From Nocardia alba NBRC 108234 (lineage in GTDB: Bacteria > Actinomycetota > Actinomycetes > Mycobacteriales > Mycobacteriaceae): a stretch of DNA of 64,000 nt. Made by a program: the position numbers and the translations under genes. A model generated the notes under the pieces. The model saw only the letters and a program-made list of their open reading frames with translations. It was not told the DNA's origin and made no database searches. The DNA is taken from NCBI RefSeq assembly GCF_001612665.1, contig NZ_BDAX01000008.1, positions 62,001 to 126,000 of the forward strand, written 5' to 3'. This document shows, one piece after another, positions 1-9,399 of this stretch. Position 1 is the first letter of the stretch; the number at the start of each line of letters is the position of its first letter.

Positions 1-804
1 GCCGCCCTGCGCGGCGGCCGGACGCTGACCCTGACCACCCTGCTGACCGGGGCGGGGACCGCCCTGACCGGGAGCCGGACGCGGGCCACCCTGGCCGGGA
101 GCCGGACGGGGACCGCCCTGACCCGGAGTCGGACGCGGGCCACCCTGCGGGGCGGGACGCGGTGCCGGACGCTCACGATCGGGCGCCGAGCTGAACGGGT
201 TGTTGCCGACGCGCGGAGCCTTGGGCCCCGGCTTCGGGCCGGGACCGGCCGGACGCGGACCGGGCGCGGCAGCACCCGGAGTGGCCTGGCCCGGACGGGC
301 CTGACCGGCGGCGGGCGGCTGCGCCGGACGCGGCGCGGCCGGAGTCGGACGCGGGCCGGGTGCCGGAGCGCCCGCGGGCTTGGCCGCCGGAGCTGCCTGC
401 GCCGCGGCGGCCGGAGCCGGGCTCGCGGGTGCCGGGGTAGCGGGCTTGGCCTCGACCGGGGCGACCGGTTCGGGCTTCGGCGCGACCGGCGCGGCAGCGG
501 CTGCCGGGGCGGGCGCGGCCGGAGTCGGACGCGGACCGGGGCGGGGGCCACCACCGGGGGTGGGCTTGGCAGCCGGACGGGCTGCCGAGGCCGGCGACGG
601 ACCGGGACGGGCCGCCGGCTTGGCATCGGCCGCCGGAGCGGACTTCGACGCCACAGATTCACGCAGACGACGGGCGACGGGCGCTTCCACCGTCGAGGAC
701 GCCGATTTCACGAACTCGCCTTGCTCCTTGAGCTTCGCGAGTAGTTCCTTGCTTGTGACACCGAGCTCTTTAGCCAACTCGTGCACGCGGGCCTTGCCTG
801 CCAC
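1..804 (-). CDS. infB: Translation initiation factor IF-2, N-terminal part (cut by window edge)
   Basis: IF-2 is the GTPase that places initiator tRNA on the 30S subunit. Only the first 268 residues are in the window; the GTPase and C-terminal domains lie beyond position 1. The start is a GTG at 804 (protein begins [15 protein letters not shown]) with GGAG five bases upstream. Residues 1-50 are the conserved IF2_N helical domain. The rest is a long Pro/Ala/Gly/Arg-rich linker typical of actinobacterial IF-2, ending in short GGPRPxPGQ repeats. It is the last visible gene of the rimP-nusA-ylxR-infB operon, 108 bp after ylxR. Confidence 0.95.
   Translation of the reverse strand, partial: MAGKARVHELAKELGVTSKELLAKLKEQGEFVKSASSTVEAPVARRLRESVASKSAPAADAKPAARPGPSPASAARPAAKPTPGGGPRPGPRPTPAAPAPAAAAAPVAPKPEPVAPVEAKPATPAPASPAPAAAAQAAPAAKPAGAPAPGPRPTPAAPRPAQPPAAGQARPGQATPGAAAPGPRPAGPGPKPGPKAPRVGNNPFSSAPDRERPAPRPAPQGGPRPTPGQGGPRPAPGQGGPRPAPGQGGPRPGQQGGQGQRPAAAQGG
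64..144 (-). repeat. 27-bp tandem repeats inside infB linker
   Basis: Three consecutive 27-bp units encode [18 protein letters not shown] and GGPRPAPGQ, followed by a shorter GGPRPGQQ unit at about 43-63. They are in frame, so copy-number change would alter linker length without a frameshift. Such low-complexity linkers are normal in actinobacterial IF-2. Confidence 0.8.
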
Positions 805-912
805 TGCTCTCCTCACTGAGAGGCCGAGCAGTGACGCCGCCTAGGTAAGGCGGGCCCGCACGACCTCGGGTTATCTCCGACGGACGTTCATCGTTGGTGC
901 TTCACGGTGTGC

Positions 913-1224
913 TCATGAGTGCTCGTGCCTGTTCTCGAGGTACTGCTCCAGGGCTGAGATATCCAGATTTCCGGACACTCGTAGGGCTCTGCCGAATGCT
1001 CGGCGCCGCTCTGCGGAACGCAAACAGACTGAAACGGGGTGCAGCCATGCACCCCGTCCGGGCTGTCTGCGCCGCGGATCGGGAACAATCGCGACATCGG
1101 AGTTCCGATGCTGCGCCACGATCCGCAACAGGTCGGCAGATGGCTCACGCTGACGGCATCCGATACAGGTGCGAACGGATTGCGCGGGCCGATCCTGTAC
1201 CCACTCTACCGGTGACCCGGTCAT
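913..1224 (-). CDS. ylxR: YlxR/DUF448 family RNA-binding protein
   Basis: Small basic protein of about 103 residues with the family signature RTCIGCRQ near the N-terminus and a GRGAWLHP segment, as in YlxR proteins encoded between nusA and infB in many bacteria. YlxR is described as a nucleic-acid-binding protein, and its precise role in actinobacteria is not settled. The start at 1224 (MTGSPVEW) is chosen because residues upstream of it are not family-like; 1260 is an alternative. It lies about 70 bp after nusA in the same operon. The CxxC could bind a metal (inference). Confidence 0.88.
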   Translation of the reverse strand: MTGSPVEWVQDRPAQSVRTCIGCRQREPSADLLRIVAQHRNSDVAIVPDPRRRQPGRGAWLHPVSVCLRSAERRRAFGRALRVSGNLDISALEQYLENRHEHS

Positions 1225-1293
1225 AACGACGAACCCCTCCCCTCCGGAAGTTACGAACATGTCATCCGCCGGTCGGGATTCGACGTGTTCGGA

Positions 1294-2322
1294 TCAGCTA
1301 CGGTGCGGTTCCGGCCGGGTGGAGTCGTCCGGTTGCGGAGCCGCGTCGCTGCGGATATCGATGCGCCAACCCGTCAGACGGGCCGCCAGACGGGCATTCT
1401 GGCCCTCCTTGCCGATGGCGAGGGAGAGCTGGAAGTCGGGCACGATCACGCGTGCCGCCCTGGCATCGGGATCGACGACGGTGACCGAAACCACCTTCGA
1501 CGGCGAGAGCGCATTGCCGACGAAAGTCGCCGGATCCTCGGCGTAGTCGATGATATCGATCTTCTCACCCGCCAACTCGCTCATCACGTTGCGCACGCGC
1601 TGACCCATCGGGCCGATGCACGCGCCCTTGGCGTTCACCCCGGGCACGGTGGACTGCACGGCGATCTTGGAGCGATGCCCCGACTCGCGCGCCACCGCGA
1701 CGATCTCGACGGAGCCGTCGGCGATCTCGGGTACCTCGAGCGAGAACAGCCGCCGCACCAGATTCGGGTGGGTGCGCGAGAGCTGGATCTGCGGGCCACG
1801 CGGGCCACGCGAGACGCCGTAGACGTAGCACTTGATCCGGTCGCCGTGCTCGTAGGTCTCCCCCGGCACCTGTTCGGCGGGCGGAATCAGCCCCTCGGCG
1901 CCATTGGCCTCGCTGCCGATGCGGACCACCACGATGCCGCGGGCGTTGGCCCTGGCGTCGCGCTGGACCACCCCGCCGACGATCTCGCCCTCGTGGGTGG
2001 CGAAGTCGCCGAAGGACTTCTCGTTCTCGGCGTCACGCAGCCGCTGCAGCACCACCTGGCGGGCGGTGGTCGCGGCGATGCGGCCGAAACCCTCCGGGGT
2101 GTCGTCCCATTCGGAGACGAGGTTGCCGTCGCCGTCGAGTTCGCGCGCCATCACCCGCACCACACCGGTCTTCTGGTTGATGTCGATGCGCGCGTTGGCC
2201 TCGTGGCCGTCGGTGTGCCGGTAGGCGGTGAGCAGTGCCGACTCGATCGCCGAGATCACGGTCTCGATCGAGATGCCTTTGTCGGCGACGATCGCCCGCA
2301 AGGCTTCGATTTCAATATTCAT
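1294..2322 (-). CDS. nusA: Transcription termination/antitermination protein NusA
   Basis: NusA binds RNA polymerase and nascent RNA and modulates pausing, termination and rRNA antitermination. The 342 residues show an N-terminal polymerase-binding domain (about 1-100), an S1 domain (about 110-175, with KCYVYGV) and two KH domains (about 200-330, with [11 protein letters not shown] and [15 protein letters not shown]). There is no C-terminal acidic repeat extension, which is normal for actinobacteria. The ATG overlaps the rimP stop by four bases, indicating translational coupling. Confidence 0.97.
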   Translation of the reverse strand: MNIEIEALRAIVADKGISIETVISAIESALLTAYRHTDGHEANARIDINQKTGVVRVMARELDGDGNLVSEWDDTPEGFGRIAATTARQVVLQRLRDAENEKSFGDFATHEGEIVGGVVQRDARANARGIVVVRIGSEANGAEGLIPPAEQVPGETYEHGDRIKCYVYGVSRGPRGPQIQLSRTHPNLVRRLFSLEVPEIADGSVEIVAVARESGHRSKIAVQSTVPGVNAKGACIGPMGQRVRNVMSELAGEKIDIIDYAEDPATFVGNALSPSKVVSVTVVDPDARAARVIVPDFQLSLAIGKEGQNARLAARLTGWRIDIRSDAAPQPDDSTRPEPHRS

Positions 2323-2951
2323 TCCGCAACCCCTTCGGTGGGAGTGTCACTGTGTTGTCCTGGTGCGGTGAGGTCGGCCGGTTCCTCGCCCGGTACCGGG
2401 CGACCCGGTGCGATACCGCCCGCCAGTTCCAGTTCGGCGGCGCCCGGTGCGTTGAACTCGACCTGGACGACAGCCTCGGCGATATCGGCGAGGGGAACAT
2501 GAACGCGGTGCGGCTTGGCCTTGCCGCCGATGACGAGTGCGATGGTGGGGGCGTCGGCGGCGAGCGGTCCGACGCGCGCGTCGAATCGGGCCTTGCCCTC
2601 GACTCGCTCGGCGCCGTCGGCCAGCTTGACCCGAACCTTGCGGCCCTGTGCGCGCCGCCAATGCCGGTCGGTGGTGAGCGGGCGCTCCACGCCGGGTGTC
2701 GTCACCTCGAGCAGATACGCGGCTTCGCCGAAATCGTTTGCGGCATCGAGAAATTCGGACATCTCACGGCTGAGCGCGGCGATGGCGTCCAGGTCGGCGG
2801 GGCCGTCGCTGTCGACGGTGACCTTCACTCGAACCGGAGCCAACTCGCCATTGCCCGCGGCCGCGATCGCGACGCCCTCGAGGTCGAATCCCCGGCGTGC
2901 GACGAGCTCAGCGACTAGCTGGCTCACCCTTTCCTCGGTGGGCATCGGCAT
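2319..2951 (-). CDS. rimP: Ribosome maturation factor RimP
   Basis: RimP assists 30S maturation. The 210 residues carry the family core ([38 protein letters not shown]). It is first in the rimP-nusA-ylxR-infB operon and overlaps nusA by four bases. The start at 2951 has AGGAG about 10 bases upstream; an in-frame ATG at 2945 is possible. The Pro/Glu-rich C-terminal tail of about 30 residues extends past the usual domain end. Confidence 0.95.
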   Translation of the reverse strand: MPMPTEERVSQLVAELVARRGFDLEGVAIAAAGNGELAPVRVKVTVDSDGPADLDAIAALSREMSEFLDAANDFGEAAYLLEVTTPGVERPLTTDRHWRRAQGRKVRVKLADGAERVEGKARFDARVGPLAADAPTIALVIGGKAKPHRVHVPLADIAEAVVQVEFNAPGAAELELAGGIAPGRPVPGEEPADLTAPGQHSDTPTEGVAE

Positions 2952-3112
2952 ATGGGCGGCTCCTGGTTCAGTTGTGACGCGATCGGAAATATCTACGCCG
3001 AAGGTCTAGCGTAACGCGCTCAGAGAGTGTAAAGGACCAGGCAACGAGCGCCACGCACCGGTCCGACTCGGCGAGCCAGAGGCGCGTCACCGCGCACGCG
3101 CGATCTGGCACG
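2952..3112. other. Divergent intergenic region rimP / DUF4439 lipoprotein
   Basis: 161 bp between divergent genes. It must carry the rimP operon promoter, and an AT-richer segment (about 2985-3030) on the minus strand is the likely place. No clear -35/-10 pair is assigned. Confidence 0.4.
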
Positions 3113-3868
3113 ATGGTGCACGTGCCCCACCGCCATCCCGTCCCGCCGAGAGCCGGGCGACCTTCCGGCATGCACTCCGACCGGCACGAACCCGCTCCGT
3201 TACGGGTCGAGCTCGCCGGCGCGCGGCTCGCCGGTCCGGCGCCGGTTCCCACCGGCGTGACCGCGTCGCGCCCAGCCGCGGCAGTGCCGCATCCCACACC
3301 GACGCAACCGCTTTCGCCGGCACGGCTCGACACCCCGTCGACGTGGCCCCGCCGCACCCTGCTCCGGCTCGTCGGCGCGAGCGCTGTCGGCCTTCCCGTG
3401 GTGGCCGCGCTGGCCGCCTGCGCCGAGGACGATACCGTGCACCCGCCGGATCCTCTTGCCGCGCAAGAAGTCCTGGCTCGTGCCGACGCCGCGGCCGCGA
3501 CGGCGGCGATCGCGCTGGCACCCGGTTCCCATGCCGCGCTGAGCACGATCGCCACCGAGCGCACCGCGCACGCCGACGCGCTTCGCACCGAGATCGACCG
3601 GGTGATCGGCGTCTACGGGGACGGCACCACACCCGTCCATCGCACGGGCGCGCTGACTGTGCCCGGTCCCGGCGGTTCCCCGGTCCCGGCCTCGGAGGTC
3701 GAGACCGCGTCGGCGCAACCGAGCACTCTCGACGGGGTTCGTGATCAGCTGGTCCGCTCCCAACAGTCCGCCGCCGCCCTGGCTCGCACCGAATCCGGTT
3801 ATCGCGCCGGGCTTCTCGCGTCGATCAGCGCGGCCTGCGCCACCCAGGCAGGAGTCCTGCTGACATGA
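3113..3868 (+). CDS. Predicted exported lipoprotein, partner of DUF4439 protein
   Basis: 251 residues as drawn. A twin-arginine-like PRRTLLRLVGASAVG segment is followed by a hydrophobic stretch and the lipobox LAAC (near residue 103), so the mature protein is probably an anchored lipoprotein. The first about 75 residues are Pro/Arg-rich and may not all be translated; a later start is possible. The mature part is Ala-rich and helical. It overlaps the downstream DUF4439 gene by four bases (ATGA). By position it corresponds to the alanine-rich protein pair next to nusA/rimP in mycobacteria. Function unknown. Confidence 0.75.
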   Translation: MVHVPHRHPVPPRAGRPSGMHSDRHEPAPLRVELAGARLAGPAPVPTGVTASRPAAAVPHPTPTQPLSPARLDTPSTWPRRTLLRLVGASAVGLPVVAALAACAEDDTVHPPDPLAAQEVLARADAAAATAAIALAPGSHAALSTIATERTAHADALRTEIDRVIGVYGDGTTPVHRTGALTVPGPGGSPVPASEVETASAQPSTLDGVRDQLVRSQQSAAALARTESGYRAGLLASISAACATQAGVLLT

Positions 3869-4296
3869 CCGAACAGCGCAAGAGCTTGCAGAACGCGCTC
3901 GACGCCGAGCATGCCGCTGTCTACTCCTACGGCCTGATCGCCGCGTACGCCAACGCCGACCGGTCGCGCCTGGTCGCCGAGTTCAGCGCCGCGCATCGAG
4001 CCCGCCGCGACGCCACGGTCGAGCTACTCGAGGCAGAGGGAACAGCACCGGACGCCCCCCGCGCCGCCTATACCCCGCCCGCTCCGGTCGACGATCCGAT
4101 CCCGGCGGCCCATCTGGCGGTGAGCGTCGAATCCGATTGCGCCGCGGCGTGGTACGCGGTCGTCGAAAACGCCACCGACGAATCGGTGCGCGCCACCGCG
4201 ACGGAGGCACTCACCGACGCCGCCGTTCGCCGCGCCCGCTGGCAGGCGATCCTGGGAGCGGTCCCGGTCACCGTCGCATTCCCCGGGCGAGCGTAG
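3865..4296 (+). CDS. DUF4439 ferritin-like domain protein
   Basis: 143 residues of an all-helical ferritin-like family (DUF4439). The N-terminal helix carries ALDAEHAAVYSYG, where the Glu/His spacing resembles ferritin-like metal ligands; a second helical pair follows after a Pro-rich loop (AAYTPPAPVDDP). No signal peptide. Translationally coupled to the preceding lipoprotein gene through a 4-bp overlap, so the two products probably work together at the membrane. The biochemical role is unknown. Confidence 0.8.
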   Translation: MTEQRKSLQNALDAEHAAVYSYGLIAAYANADRSRLVAEFSAAHRARRDATVELLEAEGTAPDAPRAAYTPPAPVDDPIPAAHLAVSVESDCAAAWYAVVENATDESVRATATEALTDAAVRRARWQAILGAVPVTVAFPGRA

Positions 4297-4324
4297 GCAC
4301 CGCCGCTTCGAGGGGCAGGACACA

Positions 4325-4355
4325 GTCGCGGGTGGATCGGCGACCCACCCGCGAC
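4325..4355. terminator. Bidirectional hairpin terminator
   Basis: Perfect 11-bp stem (GTCGCGGGTGG / CCACCCGCGAC) with a 9-base loop, placed between the convergent DUF4439 and acyl-CoA dehydrogenase genes. No strong U-tract, as is common in actinobacteria. Confidence 0.75.
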
Positions 4356-4367
4356 CGTGGAACCCGA

Positions 4368-6119
4368 CTACGGGCGCATCGCGTACGCGCCGTCGTAGGC
4401 CGCCACCTGCTGCCACACCCGGCCGAAACGCTCGGTATCGGGCACCGGGCTGCGCAGGGCCCCGATCGCCCAGGCGCGCTGAGCCTCGGTGACCGACGGC
4501 TTACCCAGCAGTGCCGCCGCCTGGGCGTTGAAGTCACGGATCTGGAAGTCGAAGATCTGATCGAGCACATCGCGGTCGAGCCCGGTGAGCTCGGCCTGCT
4601 CGAGAATCAGCTGTCCGTAGACCACCGTGGAGAACAGGTGGCCGATGGTGAGCATGAAGTCCAGGTCCTTCTGCTGGTCCGCATCGGGGGCCGCGGTGAG
4701 CAGCAGGCTGCGCAGCGCCTGGGCCTGCTCGTAGAACCGGCCGACATTGGGGACCTCGGCGGCCTGCTCGTAGGCGGGGGTCCAGTCGGCGAACTGCACC
4801 TTGCCCGCGCCGCGCGCCGGACCCTGCTCCCAGAAGAACGGCTGGTCGCCGGGTGCGAGGTCGGTGCCGATCGCCGGGTATTCCTTCGGGTTGAGCAGGT
4901 AGTTCGGCATGAACTTCAGGATCTGGCCCACGTTCACGTGCACGGTGCCCTCGAGGCGCGGCAGGTGGTTGATGTAGCGCGAGGCCTGCGCGAAGTAGGT
5001 GGCCTTCTCGAACCCCTTGGCCGCCAGCACATCCAGCAGCAGGGTCATGGCGACCTCGGCCTCGGAGGTGACCTTGGACTTGGTCATCGGGTTGAACAGC
5101 AGGTAGCGGCGGTCCTCGAGCGAGGCGCTGCGGAAGTAGTCGACGGCACGGTCGCTGAACAGCTTCATCGCGATCAACCGCGCGTAGGCGTCGACGAAAT
5201 TGCCGCGGACGTGGCCGAAATCGGTGACCGGGTTGCCGTAGAGGATGCGGTTGTTGGCGTGGGTGATGGCCTCGAAGAACGAGTGCTCGACCATGCCGAT
5301 GCCGCCGTGGCAGAGATTGAACTTACCGACGTTGACGGTGTTGAGCGCGGCGGAGAAGGCTTCCGGCCCTTCGTGGAGCAGGTCGGCAGCGGTCACCGGG
5401 TAGTTCGCCAACCGGAAGTGGCTGACATACATCTGACCATGGATGACGCTCTCGATCAGGTGGTAGTCGTCGTGGCGGCTGTCGGCGGCGAACCAGATGT
5501 AGCCGGCCGGGCCCTCCAGGTCGGCACGACGCGAGAACACCGACACCATCGAGGCGACGTTGCCGTTGCCGATGTAGTACTTCTCGCCACTGGCCCGGAA
5601 CAGGATGCCCGCCTCGGCGTCGGCGCTGCCCGGCTCGCTCGGGGTGAGGATCAGGTCGGTGTTGTAGATGTCGGCGCCGTGGTCGCGCTCCGACAGCGCG
5701 AACGCCATCACCTGACCGTCGTCGAGATCCGCGGCGGCCCGGCGCTTGGCTGCCTCGTTGTCGCTCTGCCAGATCGGGCCCAGGCCGAGGATGGTGACCT
5801 GCTCGGCGTACCAGTACGCGAGTCCGTAGAACCCGAAGATCTCGGCCAGCGCGGCGTTGCGCGCCGCGTCCCAGCGCTTGTTCGGGTCGCCATCGGCGTA
5901 GGCGGCCGGGGTCAGGAAGGTCGCGAACAGCTTCTCCTTGCCGACGAACTCGAGGAATTCCGAGGTCCACACCGCGCCGCGATCCTCGGCCAGCAGCTGC
6001 GCCTTGCCCTTGGACTCGAACCACTCGATGGTGGCCTTCAACAGCCGCCGGGTCTCGGTGTCGAAGTGCTGCGGGTCGTAGGTGGCCGGGTTGAACAGCA
6101 GGCTGGGCGAACTCGTCAT
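4368..6119 (-). CDS. Acyl-CoA dehydrogenase family protein
   Basis: FAD-dependent acyl-CoA dehydrogenase/oxidase-like enzyme of 583 residues, longer than the classic 380-residue type and closer to the long FadE-like forms. The N-terminal helical domain (1-130) is followed by the FAD/substrate segment FALSERDHGADIYNTD (about 155-170) and a helical C-terminal domain. Substrate unknown; fatty-acid or sterol side-chain oxidation is typical. Start at the ATG 6119 (MTSSPSLLF): TAGGTT lies 7 bases upstream with no ribosome-binding site, suggesting a leaderless mRNA. Separated from proS by a terminator, so a separate unit. Confidence 0.85.
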   Translation of the reverse strand: MTSSPSLLFNPATYDPQHFDTETRRLLKATIEWFESKGKAQLLAEDRGAVWTSEFLEFVGKEKLFATFLTPAAYADGDPNKRWDAARNAALAEIFGFYGLAYWYAEQVTILGLGPIWQSDNEAAKRRAAADLDDGQVMAFALSERDHGADIYNTDLILTPSEPGSADAEAGILFRASGEKYYIGNGNVASMVSVFSRRADLEGPAGYIWFAADSRHDDYHLIESVIHGQMYVSHFRLANYPVTAADLLHEGPEAFSAALNTVNVGKFNLCHGGIGMVEHSFFEAITHANNRILYGNPVTDFGHVRGNFVDAYARLIAMKLFSDRAVDYFRSASLEDRRYLLFNPMTKSKVTSEAEVAMTLLLDVLAAKGFEKATYFAQASRYINHLPRLEGTVHVNVGQILKFMPNYLLNPKEYPAIGTDLAPGDQPFFWEQGPARGAGKVQFADWTPAYEQAAEVPNVGRFYEQAQALRSLLLTAAPDADQQKDLDFMLTIGHLFSTVVYGQLILEQAELTGLDRDVLDQIFDFQIRDFNAQAAALLGKPSVTEAQRAWAIGALRSPVPDTERFGRVWQQVAAYDGAYAMRP

Positions 6120-6224
6120 GCCCGATAACCTATCAGCGCCACGCACTCGCCTCGTCGACCCCGCAGCCCCACTACCAGCACTTTCGCCTACGTAGCCGTA
6201 ACTTCGCGCAGCCCTACCACCAGC

Positions 6225-6261
6225 GATCGCGCTGCCCCACAGCACGGGGGACAGCGCGATC
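6225..6261 (-). terminator. Terminator after proS
   Basis: GATCGCGCTG pairs perfectly with CAGCGCGATC, and an inner CCCC/GGGG extends the stem across a one-base bulge. It sits just downstream of the proS stop codon on the minus strand. Confidence 0.7.
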
Positions 6262-6273
6262 CGTGCGACTAAC

Positions 6274-8022
6274 TCAGCCGCGGACCTTGGCGGTGACCGC
6301 GCTGACGGCGTCCTCGGCCGGGATCTCCTCGGCTTCGCCGGTGAAGCGGTTGCGCAGCTCCACCTTGCCCTCGGCCCAGCCCCGGCCGATGACCAGGATC
6401 CAGGGCATCCCGAGCAGTTCGGCGTCCTTGAACTTCACCCCGGGCGAGGCGGTGCGGTCGTCGAAGAGAACCTCTAGCCCTTCGGCGTCCAGGCCCGCCA
6501 CGACGTGTTCGGCGCCGTCGCGGGCGGCGGCGTCCTTGTTGGCGATGACCACGTGCACGTCGAACGGGGCGACCTCGGCGGGCCAGCGCAGGCCCTTCTC
6601 GTCGTGCTGCTGTTCGGCGATCACCGCGACCATGCGGGAGACGCCGATGCCGTAGGAACCCATGGTGAGGCGGACCGGTTTGCCGTTCTCGCCGAGCACA
6701 TCGACATCGAAGGCGTCGGTGTATTTGCGGCCGAGCTGGAAGATGTGGCCGATCTCGATGCCGCGCGCGGAGACCAGCGGGCCCGCACCGTCGGGCGAGG
6801 GATCACCGTCGCGGACCTCGGCGGCCTCGATGGTGCCGTCGGGGGTGAAGTCACGCCCGGCGACCAGGCCCACCACGTGCTTGCCCTGGACGTCGGCGCC
6901 GGTGATCCAGGCGGTGCCGTCGACGACGCGGGGGTCGACCAGGTAGCGAATGCCGTTGGCGGCCAAGCCCTTCGGGCCGATGTAGCCCTTCACCAGGAAC
7001 GGATTGGCGGCGAAGTCGGCCTCGGTGAGCAGTTCCACCTCGGCGGGCTCCACGGCGGCGCCCAGACGCTTGTCGTCGACCTCGCGGTCACCGGGGACGC
7101 CGATGCCGAGGATCTCGGTCTTGCCGTCGGGGTGGCGCAGTTTCACCATCACGTTCTTCAACGTGTCGGCGGCGGTCACCGTGCGATCGAGGACCTTCGC
7201 CTCGTTGGCCCAGTCGACGAGCGTCGCGATGGTGGGGGTGTTCGGGGTGTCGTAGTCGACCGCGGCCGCCTGACCGTCGATGGGCAGCGGCGCGGGCGCG
7301 GGCGTGACCACGGCTTCCACGTTCGCCGCGTAGCCGGACTCGACGCAGCGCACGTAGGTGTCCTCACCGACGGGGCTGGCGGCGAGGAACTCCTCGGACG
7401 CGCTGCCGCCCATGGCGCCGGAGGTGGCGGCCACGATCACGTACTCGACGCCGAGCCGTTCGAAGATGGCCTGGTAGGCCTTGCGGTGGGTGGCGTAACT
7501 GTTGGTGAGACCGTCGTCGTCGAGGTCGAAGGAGTAGGAGTCCTTCATCACGAACTCGCGTCCGCGCAGGATGCCCGCGCGTGGCCGTTCCTCGTCGCGG
7601 TACTTGGTCTGGATCTGGTAGAGCGTGACCGGCAGATCCTTGTAGGAGTTGTACTCCCCCTTCACGGTGAGCGCGAACAACTCCTCGTGGGTGGGCCCGA
7701 GCAGGTAGTCCCCGCCCTTGCGGTCCTTGAGCCGGAACAGGCCCGGCCCGTACTCGGTCCACCGGTTGGTGGTCTCGTAGGGCTCGCGCGGCAGCAGCGC
7801 GGGCAGCGAGATCTCCTGGGCGCCGGTGGCGTCCATCTCCTGGCGCACCACGTCCTCGATCTTGCGCAGCGTGCGCAGACCGAGCGGCAACCACGAGTAC
7901 ACGCCGGGGGCGACCCGACGGACGTAGCCGGCGCGAACGAGCAGTTTGTGGCTGGGCACCTCGGCGTCGGCGGGATCGTCTCGCAGGGTGCGCAGGAACA
8001 GGCGGGAGAGGCGGGTGATCAC
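6274..8022 (-). CDS. proS: Prolyl-tRNA synthetase
   Basis: Class II aminoacyl-tRNA synthetase charging tRNA-Pro. The 582 residues have the bacterial architecture: catalytic core (about 1-220, with [17 protein letters not shown] and the [17 protein letters not shown] region), an inserted YbaK-like editing domain (about 225-400), the motif 3 region ([11 protein letters not shown], about 445) and an anticodon-binding domain. Start at GTG 8022 (MITRLSRLF); TACCCT lies 8 bases upstream and no Shine-Dalgarno is seen, so a leaderless transcript is likely. Divergent from yaaA. Confidence 0.97.
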   Translation of the reverse strand: MITRLSRLFLRTLRDDPADAEVPSHKLLVRAGYVRRVAPGVYSWLPLGLRTLRKIEDVVRQEMDATGAQEISLPALLPREPYETTNRWTEYGPGLFRLKDRKGGDYLLGPTHEELFALTVKGEYNSYKDLPVTLYQIQTKYRDEERPRAGILRGREFVMKDSYSFDLDDDGLTNSYATHRKAYQAIFERLGVEYVIVAATSGAMGGSASEEFLAASPVGEDTYVRCVESGYAANVEAVVTPAPAPLPIDGQAAAVDYDTPNTPTIATLVDWANEAKVLDRTVTAADTLKNVMVKLRHPDGKTEILGIGVPGDREVDDKRLGAAVEPAEVELLTEADFAANPFLVKGYIGPKGLAANGIRYLVDPRVVDGTAWITGADVQGKHVVGLVAGRDFTPDGTIEAAEVRDGDPSPDGAGPLVSARGIEIGHIFQLGRKYTDAFDVDVLGENGKPVRLTMGSYGIGVSRMVAVIAEQQHDEKGLRWPAEVAPFDVHVVIANKDAAARDGAEHVVAGLDAEGLEVLFDDRTASPGVKFKDAELLGMPWILVIGRGWAEGKVELRNRFTGEAEEIPAEDAVSAVTAKVRG

Positions 8023-8154
8023 GGATGCACAGGGTAGTCCCTGGTCCGGGCAGGGCGACAGCCGATTACCACCTGGGCGGTCCCGGCACCCCCGAAAACG
8101 GGGACACGGGGTCGTCCGCGGCGGCGATCGCGGCGGCGATTAGCGTTGACGATC

Positions 8155-8901
8155 GTGCTGGTGCTGCTGCCTCCCTCCGAAACCAAGTCCGACGGCGGAT
8201 CGGGCGCGCCGCTGGACCTCGCCGATCTCGCGATGCCACAGCTGAGCGCGGTGCGCGACAAGTTGATCACCGAGGTCGTGCAGCTGGCGGCCGACCCCGC
8301 CGCCTCGGCCGAGGTGCTCGGGCTGGGCAAGGGCGCCGATGCCGAGATCGCCCGCAACGCGAGCCTGCGCACCTCGGCGACCCGCCCCGCCCTGGAGCGC
8401 TACACCGGCGTCCTCTACGACGCGCTGGACGCGAAGTCGTTCACCAAGGTGCAGCGCGCCAAGGCCTACGCGCGCCTCGGGATCGGCTCGGCACTGTTCG
8501 GCGCCGTCCGCGCGGCCGACCCGATCCCCGCCTACCGCCTCTCCGGCGGCACCAAACTCCCAGGGCTGCCGACTCTTTCGGCCCTGTGGCGCGATGTCCT
8601 GCCCGACGCGCTCTACGCGGAGGCCGCCGGTGAGCTCGTCATCGACCTGCGGTCGGGGACCTACCAGCAGCTGGGCCGAGTCCCCGACGCCATCACCGCC
8701 AATGTGCTCACCGAGCACCCGGACGGCTCACGGACCGTGGTCAGCCACTTCAACAAGCATCACAAGGGTCTGCTCGCCCGCGCGCTGGTCGTCACCCGCG
8801 CCGACCCCACCGACATTCGTGGCGTCGCCCGGGTAGCCACCGCCGCGGGCCTGCGCGCCGAAATCGCCTCCCCCACCGAACTTCTGATCATCACGGGGTG
8901 A
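8155..8901 (+). CDS. yaaA: YaaA/UPF0246 family peroxide-stress protein
   Basis: 248 residues starting VLVLLPPSETK, the hallmark N-terminus of the YaaA (DUF328) family. E. coli YaaA limits free iron and DNA damage under peroxide stress. Other family blocks are the KAYARLGIGSALFG and HFNKHHKGLLARALV segments. The GTG at 8155 is preferred over TTG 8146 because it aligns with family N-termini and a TAGCGT hexamer (8141-8146) lies 8 bases upstream, fitting a leaderless start. Its stop overlaps the convergent glyoxalase gene by 11 bp. Confidence 0.88.
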   Translation: MLVLLPPSETKSDGGSGAPLDLADLAMPQLSAVRDKLITEVVQLAADPAASAEVLGLGKGADAEIARNASLRTSATRPALERYTGVLYDALDAKSFTKVQRAKAYARLGIGSALFGAVRAADPIPAYRLSGGTKLPGLPTLSALWRDVLPDALYAEAAGELVIDLRSGTYQQLGRVPDAITANVLTEHPDGSRTVVSHFNKHHKGLLARALVVTRADPTDIRGVARVATAAGLRAEIASPTELLIITG

Positions 8902-9286
8902 CGGGCGCCATCAGCTGGATGAGGTTGCCGCAGGTGTCGTCGAAGACCGCGGTACTGACCGGGCCCATAGGGGCGGGGGCCTGGGTGAAGAAGACGCCGC
9001 GGTCGAGCAGGCGACGGTATTCGGCGTCGAGATCGTCGACGGTGAAGACGATCACGGGAATGCCCTCGGCGCTCAGCGCCGTTTTGTAGGCCTTGGCCGC
9101 CGGGTGCTGATCGGGCTCGAGCAGCAACTGGATGCCGTCCACGTCGGCGGGCGAGACAAGGGTGAGCCAGTCGTACTCACCGAGGGAGACCTTGTCTTTG
9201 ACCTGGAAGCCGAGCACGTCGGTGTAGAACGCCTCGGCCTTGGCCTGGTCGTCGACGAAGACGCTGGTCACTCCGATGCGGATCAT
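8891..9286 (-). CDS. VOC (glyoxalase/bleomycin-resistance fold) protein
   Basis: 131 residues of the vicinal-oxygen-chelate fold in two beta-alpha-beta-beta-beta halves: MIRIGVTSVFVDD with AFYTDVLGF, then IVFTVDDLDAEY to the CGNLIQLMAP end. Candidate metal ligands include the terminal Glu/Gln-type position in NLIQL, so divalent-metal dependence is uncertain. Good ribosome-binding site (AGGAGG) before ATG 9286. Substrate unknown; the family covers glyoxalase I, dioxygenases and antibiotic-binding proteins. Its 3' end overlaps yaaA tail to tail. Confidence 0.85.
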   Translation of the reverse strand: MIRIGVTSVFVDDQAKAEAFYTDVLGFQVKDKVSLGEYDWLTLVSPADVDGIQLLLEPDQHPAAKAYKTALSAEGIPVIVFTVDDLDAEYRRLLDRGVFFTQAPAPMGPVSTAVFDDTCGNLIQLMAPVTP

Positions 9287-9399
9287 GTGTCCTCCTGGGG
9301 AATCGGCCACCGCGCCGACACCGCCCGCAGCGGCGTGAAATCGTTCGCACCATAGGCAAGCAAGAAATTGCCTGTCAAGCGCAAGCGCCCACTTGCCTG

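Noticed and set aside
6505..8037. Long open frame antisense to proS
   Set aside because: It mirrors proS codons, is Val/Gly/Asp/His-rich in the way GC-rich shadow frames are, and has no recognisable domain.
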